NCBI GenBank assembly: GCA_018613035.1
Contig: JAGGRA010000050.1
Location: forward strand, 21,752 to 85,751
Reading direction: 5' to 3'
Source of the DNA: Pseudomonas sp. ISL-84
GTDB taxonomy: Bacteria > Bacillota > Bacilli > Bacillales > Cytobacillaceae
Length of the DNA: 64,000 bases
The notes under the pieces are model-generated. The model was not told where the DNA came from, made no database searches, and saw only the letters and a program-made list of their open reading frames with translations. The position numbers and the translations under genes were made by a program. This document shows positions 61,466-64,000 of the stretch, in pieces. How positions within the stretch are numbered: position 1 is the first letter of the stretch; the number at the start of each line of letters is the position of its first letter.

Positions 61466-63949
61466 GTGAAGGTACGGAGATTTATTCTTTTCATCTCTAT
61501 GATGATGGCATTATTTATTTTTAAGCCAGCTGTCGGACAAGCCGCCGATATTGTCAATCCAAAACAGACGTATACATATGACATGATGGTACGGGATATT
61601 AAGGATCTGGCCAGCCGGTATCCGGATATCATCAAATATAAGTCGATTGGAAATAGTGAATACGGCAGACCGATTTATGCAGTATCACTCGGTACGGGAA
61701 ACGCGAACCTTTTTATCAATGGTTCTCACCATGCCCGTGAATGGATGACGACGAACTTAAGTATGAACATGCTTGAAGAATATGCAAAAATGTATAAGGG
61801 CCAGCAGACCTTCGGAGGATACAATGTAAAAAAGGTCCTGGACGAAACGACAATATGGTTCGTCCCAATGGTCAATCCAGATGGCGTTACGCTTCAGCAA
61901 TATGGACTTAGCAAGTTTCCTTCAAGTGTACATAGCTCATTAATTAAAATGAACGAAGGCAGTACGGATTTTAAAAGGTGGAAAGCAAATGCAAAGGGTA
62001 TTGACCTAAATCGCCAGTATAATGCTGACTGGGCAAATATCCGGAACAACTATCCATCTCCAAGATGGAGCAACTATAAAGGCACTGCTCCTGAGCAAGC
62101 TGCTGAAACAAAAGCCATTGTAAAATTCACAAAAGAAATTAACCCTGATATGGCTATTGCCTACCATACAAGCGGAGAAATTTTATATTGGTACTTCCAT
62201 CAATCAGGAAGCAGATTAACCCGCGATCAGAATTATGCTAAAAAAATCAGCCAATATACAGGCTATAACATGGTCGCCCCTACCTCAAATCCATCGGGCG
62301 GCGGCTATACTGACTGGTTTGTATTAAAATATGGACGCCCGGGCTTCACACCTGAACTTGGCAAATATGCCGGAAATACGCATGTGCCAGTATCCCAATT
62401 TGATACAATCTGGGGGCAAAATAAATATGTCGGGCTATACTCAGCAAGCGAAAGCTATAAGCTCTACCTGGCAAGAGGCGGACAGCCGAAACCGGTAGAA
62501 GCAAGAGTTAAAATCGACGGAGTACTCCTTTCTTTACAGCAGCCTGCCCTTTATATGGACGGTCGCGTTCTAGTCCCTGTAAGAGGAGTTTTTGAAAAAC
62601 TTGGCGCAACCATCCAATGGGAGCAATCAACCAATACAATTATTGCTAGAAAAGATGATACAACGGTTGAGCTAAGAGTTGGATCAAAGACAGCTAAAGT
62701 CAATGGTGAAGCAAAAACTCTTGATGTGGCTCCTATAATTGTTAATAATACAACGCTCATCCCACTGCGCTTTGTATCTGAAGCACTTGGAGCACAAATC
62801 GGCTGGCATCAGGAATCACTGACAGCTCTTATCTCTTCACCTGCAGAAAAAGATGTAACACCTCCTGAAAAACCGGTTGTAAATCCGGTTACAGACATAA
62901 CTTCATCTGTTAAAGGTGCAAGTGAAGCAAATGCATTGGTAACTGTTAAAAAAGATGGAACTCTTCTCGGCCAATCAAAGGCCGGTGCCGATGGACGCTT
63001 TAGCGTTGATATCCCGGTTCAGAAATCTGAATCTGTTCTAACGATTACGGCCACTGACGCTGCAGGCAACACCAGCCCCGCCGTATCAGTGACGGTTACG
63101 TATACAAGTAATTTCACAGACACAGTCGGACACTGGGCTCAACAGCAGATTGCTTATCTAAAAGACCAGAACATTACTGGAGGCCTTTCTGATGGCAGCT
63201 TTGGCGTCAACAGACAAATCTCACGCTCTGAATCTGCAGCACTTCTTGTGAGGGCCTTAAAGCTAGATTCTGCAAACGTGACTGACCCTAACTTTGACGA
63301 TGTAACAAAGGATCACTACTATTACAAGTCAATAGCTGCTGTCTATACACATGACATCATGCAAGGAATGCCCGGAAACCGTTTCAACCCGGATAAAACT
63401 TTAACCAGAGCTGAAATGGCAGCTATCCTTGTCAATGCATTCGATTTGAAAAAGAAAGAAAGTGCCGCATGGCCAGATGTGAAAAAAGATCACTGGGCAT
63501 ATGATGCCATTACTATTCTCTCTTCCAATGAATTAATAGAAGGCTATCCGGATGGTACCTTTAGACCTGACACTTCAATTAACCGTGCAGAGTTTGCTGC
63601 TCTGTTAGTCCGAGTGTTAACAATGGACCCTCAGCAGGCTGAGACCCTGAACGAGGAGCCAGCTGAAACGAATGAGCAAATAAAAGAAGGCAATCCTTCG
63701 ACTGAAGAACAACCAGAAGAAGGCAATACTCCGTCTGAAGTACAAGCAGCGGAACACGCTTCTGAAGAAAGCAATACTTCGGCTGAAGCACAATCAACGA
63801 AACCTGTTCCCGAAGAACAAACAGAAAAATCCGGATCTGATGAACAATCAGAGGCAATTCCAGATACACAGACTGAAAATGGGGAAGCCATTTCAGAGGA
63901 TGAAATTTCGGAGCAAAGCAGCAATTCTTCTGAGCTAAATCATAACTAA
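61466..63949 (+). CDS. SLH-anchored M14 zinc carboxypeptidase with stalk domain
   Basis: 827 residues. Signal peptide (ends VGQA). M14 domain (about 30-330): zinc ligands in NGSHHAREWMTT (HxxE) and IAYHTSGE, substrate Arg in GIDLNRQYN, catalytic Glu in GFTPELGKY. CuAO_N-type stalk (about 345-460: MDGRVLVPVRGVFEKLGATI), a Big-type bacterial Ig domain (about 470-550), three SLH repeats (about 555-725) and a 100-residue Glu/Ser/Thr-rich disordered tail. GTG 61466 has AAGGAGGG five bases ahead; the upstream GTG at 61445 precedes the site. Probably a wall-bound peptidase acting on peptides or peptidoglycan stems. Confidence 0.92.
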   Translation: MKVRRFILFISMMMALFIFKPAVGQAADIVNPKQTYTYDMMVRDIKDLASRYPDIIKYKSIGNSEYGRPIYAVSLGTGNANLFINGSHHAREWMTTNLSMNMLEEYAKMYKGQQTFGGYNVKKVLDETTIWFVPMVNPDGVTLQQYGLSKFPSSVHSSLIKMNEGSTDFKRWKANAKGIDLNRQYNADWANIRNNYPSPRWSNYKGTAPEQAAETKAIVKFTKEINPDMAIAYHTSGEILYWYFHQSGSRLTRDQNYAKKISQYTGYNMVAPTSNPSGGGYTDWFVLKYGRPGFTPELGKYAGNTHVPVSQFDTIWGQNKYVGLYSASESYKLYLARGGQPKPVEARVKIDGVLLSLQQPALYMDGRVLVPVRGVFEKLGATIQWEQSTNTIIARKDDTTVELRVGSKTAKVNGEAKTLDVAPIIVNNTTLIPLRFVSEALGAQIGWHQESLTALISSPAEKDVTPPEKPVVNPVTDITSSVKGASEANALVTVKKDGTLLGQSKAGADGRFSVDIPVQKSESVLTITATDAAGNTSPAVSVTVTYTSNFTDTVGHWAQQQIAYLKDQNITGGLSDGSFGVNRQISRSESAALLVRALKLDSANVTDPNFDDVTKDHYYYKSIAAVYTHDIMQGMPGNRFNPDKTLTRAEMAAILVNAFDLKKKESAAWPDVKKDHWAYDAITILSSNELIEGYPDGTFRPDTSINRAEFAALLVRVLTMDPQQAETLNEEPAETNEQIKEGNPSTEEQPEEGNTPSEVQAAEHASEESNTSAEAQSTKPVPEEQTEKSGSDEQSEAIPDTQTENGEAISEDEISEQSSNSSELNHN

Positions 63950-63958
63950 AAAGAAAAA

Positions 63959-63982
63959 GGCGTGATGCTTGTCATCACGCCT
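63959..63982 (+). terminator. Terminator-like hairpin after the carboxypeptidase
   Basis: AGGCGTGATG pairs with CATCACGCCT, four-base loop; the T run after it is weak. Confidence 0.6.
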
Positions 63983-64000
63983 CAGTTTGTAGACAAAAAG

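Noticed and set aside
1..64000. CRISPR arrays, tRNA or rRNA genes, prophage or IS transposase genes
   Set aside because: Looked for on both strands; the repeats present are dispersed and lack spacer periodicity, and no tRNA-like cloverleaf, rRNA stretch or transposase was recognised.

Overview
The window reads as a chromosomal segment of a motile, Gram-positive, endospore-forming Bacillaceae. The order degS-degU-degV-comFA-comFC-yvyF-flgM-flgN-flgK-flgL-(yviE)-fliW-csrA-hag-flaG-fliD on the minus strand is the one known from Bacillus subtilis. AGGAGG-type ribosome binding sites, TTG/GTG starts and sigma-D promoters agree with this. A SecA2/SlaP pair and many SLH-anchored exoproteins point to an S-layer-bearing relative (Cytobacillus/Mesobacillus-like; genus is inference).

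Layout. 1-9.4 kb: late flagellar genes on the minus strand, starting with a truncated fliD. The flagellin gene hag is split by two related group I introns, and a free-standing LAGLIDADG endonuclease gene lies between hag and flaG. 9.5-19.1 kb: a PAS/GGDEF/EAL/PilZ c-di-GMP protein, the competence genes comFC and comFA (no comFB), degV, degU and degS. 19.4-30.1 kb: yvyE, an LCP ligase gene and tagO. Set into this wall cluster are a PlcR/PapR-like peptide quorum-sensing pair, a YknW/YknX-like membrane pair, an SLH-anchored phosphodiester glycosidase and a stalk-domain protein. 30.4-41.1 kb: secA2, slaP, an SLH 5'-nucleotidase, a second LCP gene and a very large subtilase. 41.9-49.5 kb: a seven-gene TRAP-transporter operon for an organic acid. 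49.6-53.5 kb: a MecA-type penicillin-binding protein, small genes, a VanZ protein and a c-di-GMP-I riboswitch ahead of a 44-residue membrane peptide. 53.7-58.3 kb: a sigma-54 activator and its likely target operon (CitMHS transporter, AtuA, AtuA-like partner) with a clear -24/-12 promoter and a cre site. 58.5-63.9 kb: an SLH cyclic-nucleotide phosphodiesterase and an SLH carboxypeptidase.

How it fits together. CsrA and FliW, encoded just upstream of hag, very probably control flagellin translation at the hag leader hairpin. FlgM holds sigma-D, which reads hag, flgM and flaG. DegS/DegU, the c-di-GMP enzyme and the riboswitch link motility to the motile/sessile choice. SecA2/SlaP probably exports S-layer-type proteins, and four SLH enzymes here would be displayed on that wall.

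Most notable: the hag locus. Splicing at two inferred sites restores a 385-residue flagellin. The 5' end of intron 2, however, carries a second complete in-frame flagellin C-terminus with its own stop, so splicing or retaining intron 2 would give two nearly identical full-length flagellins. Also notable are the riboswitch-controlled micro-membrane protein, the divergent RRNPP peptide pair, and a 30-bp box that twice brackets a single gene. All calls rest on reading the sequence; no searches or folding programs were run.
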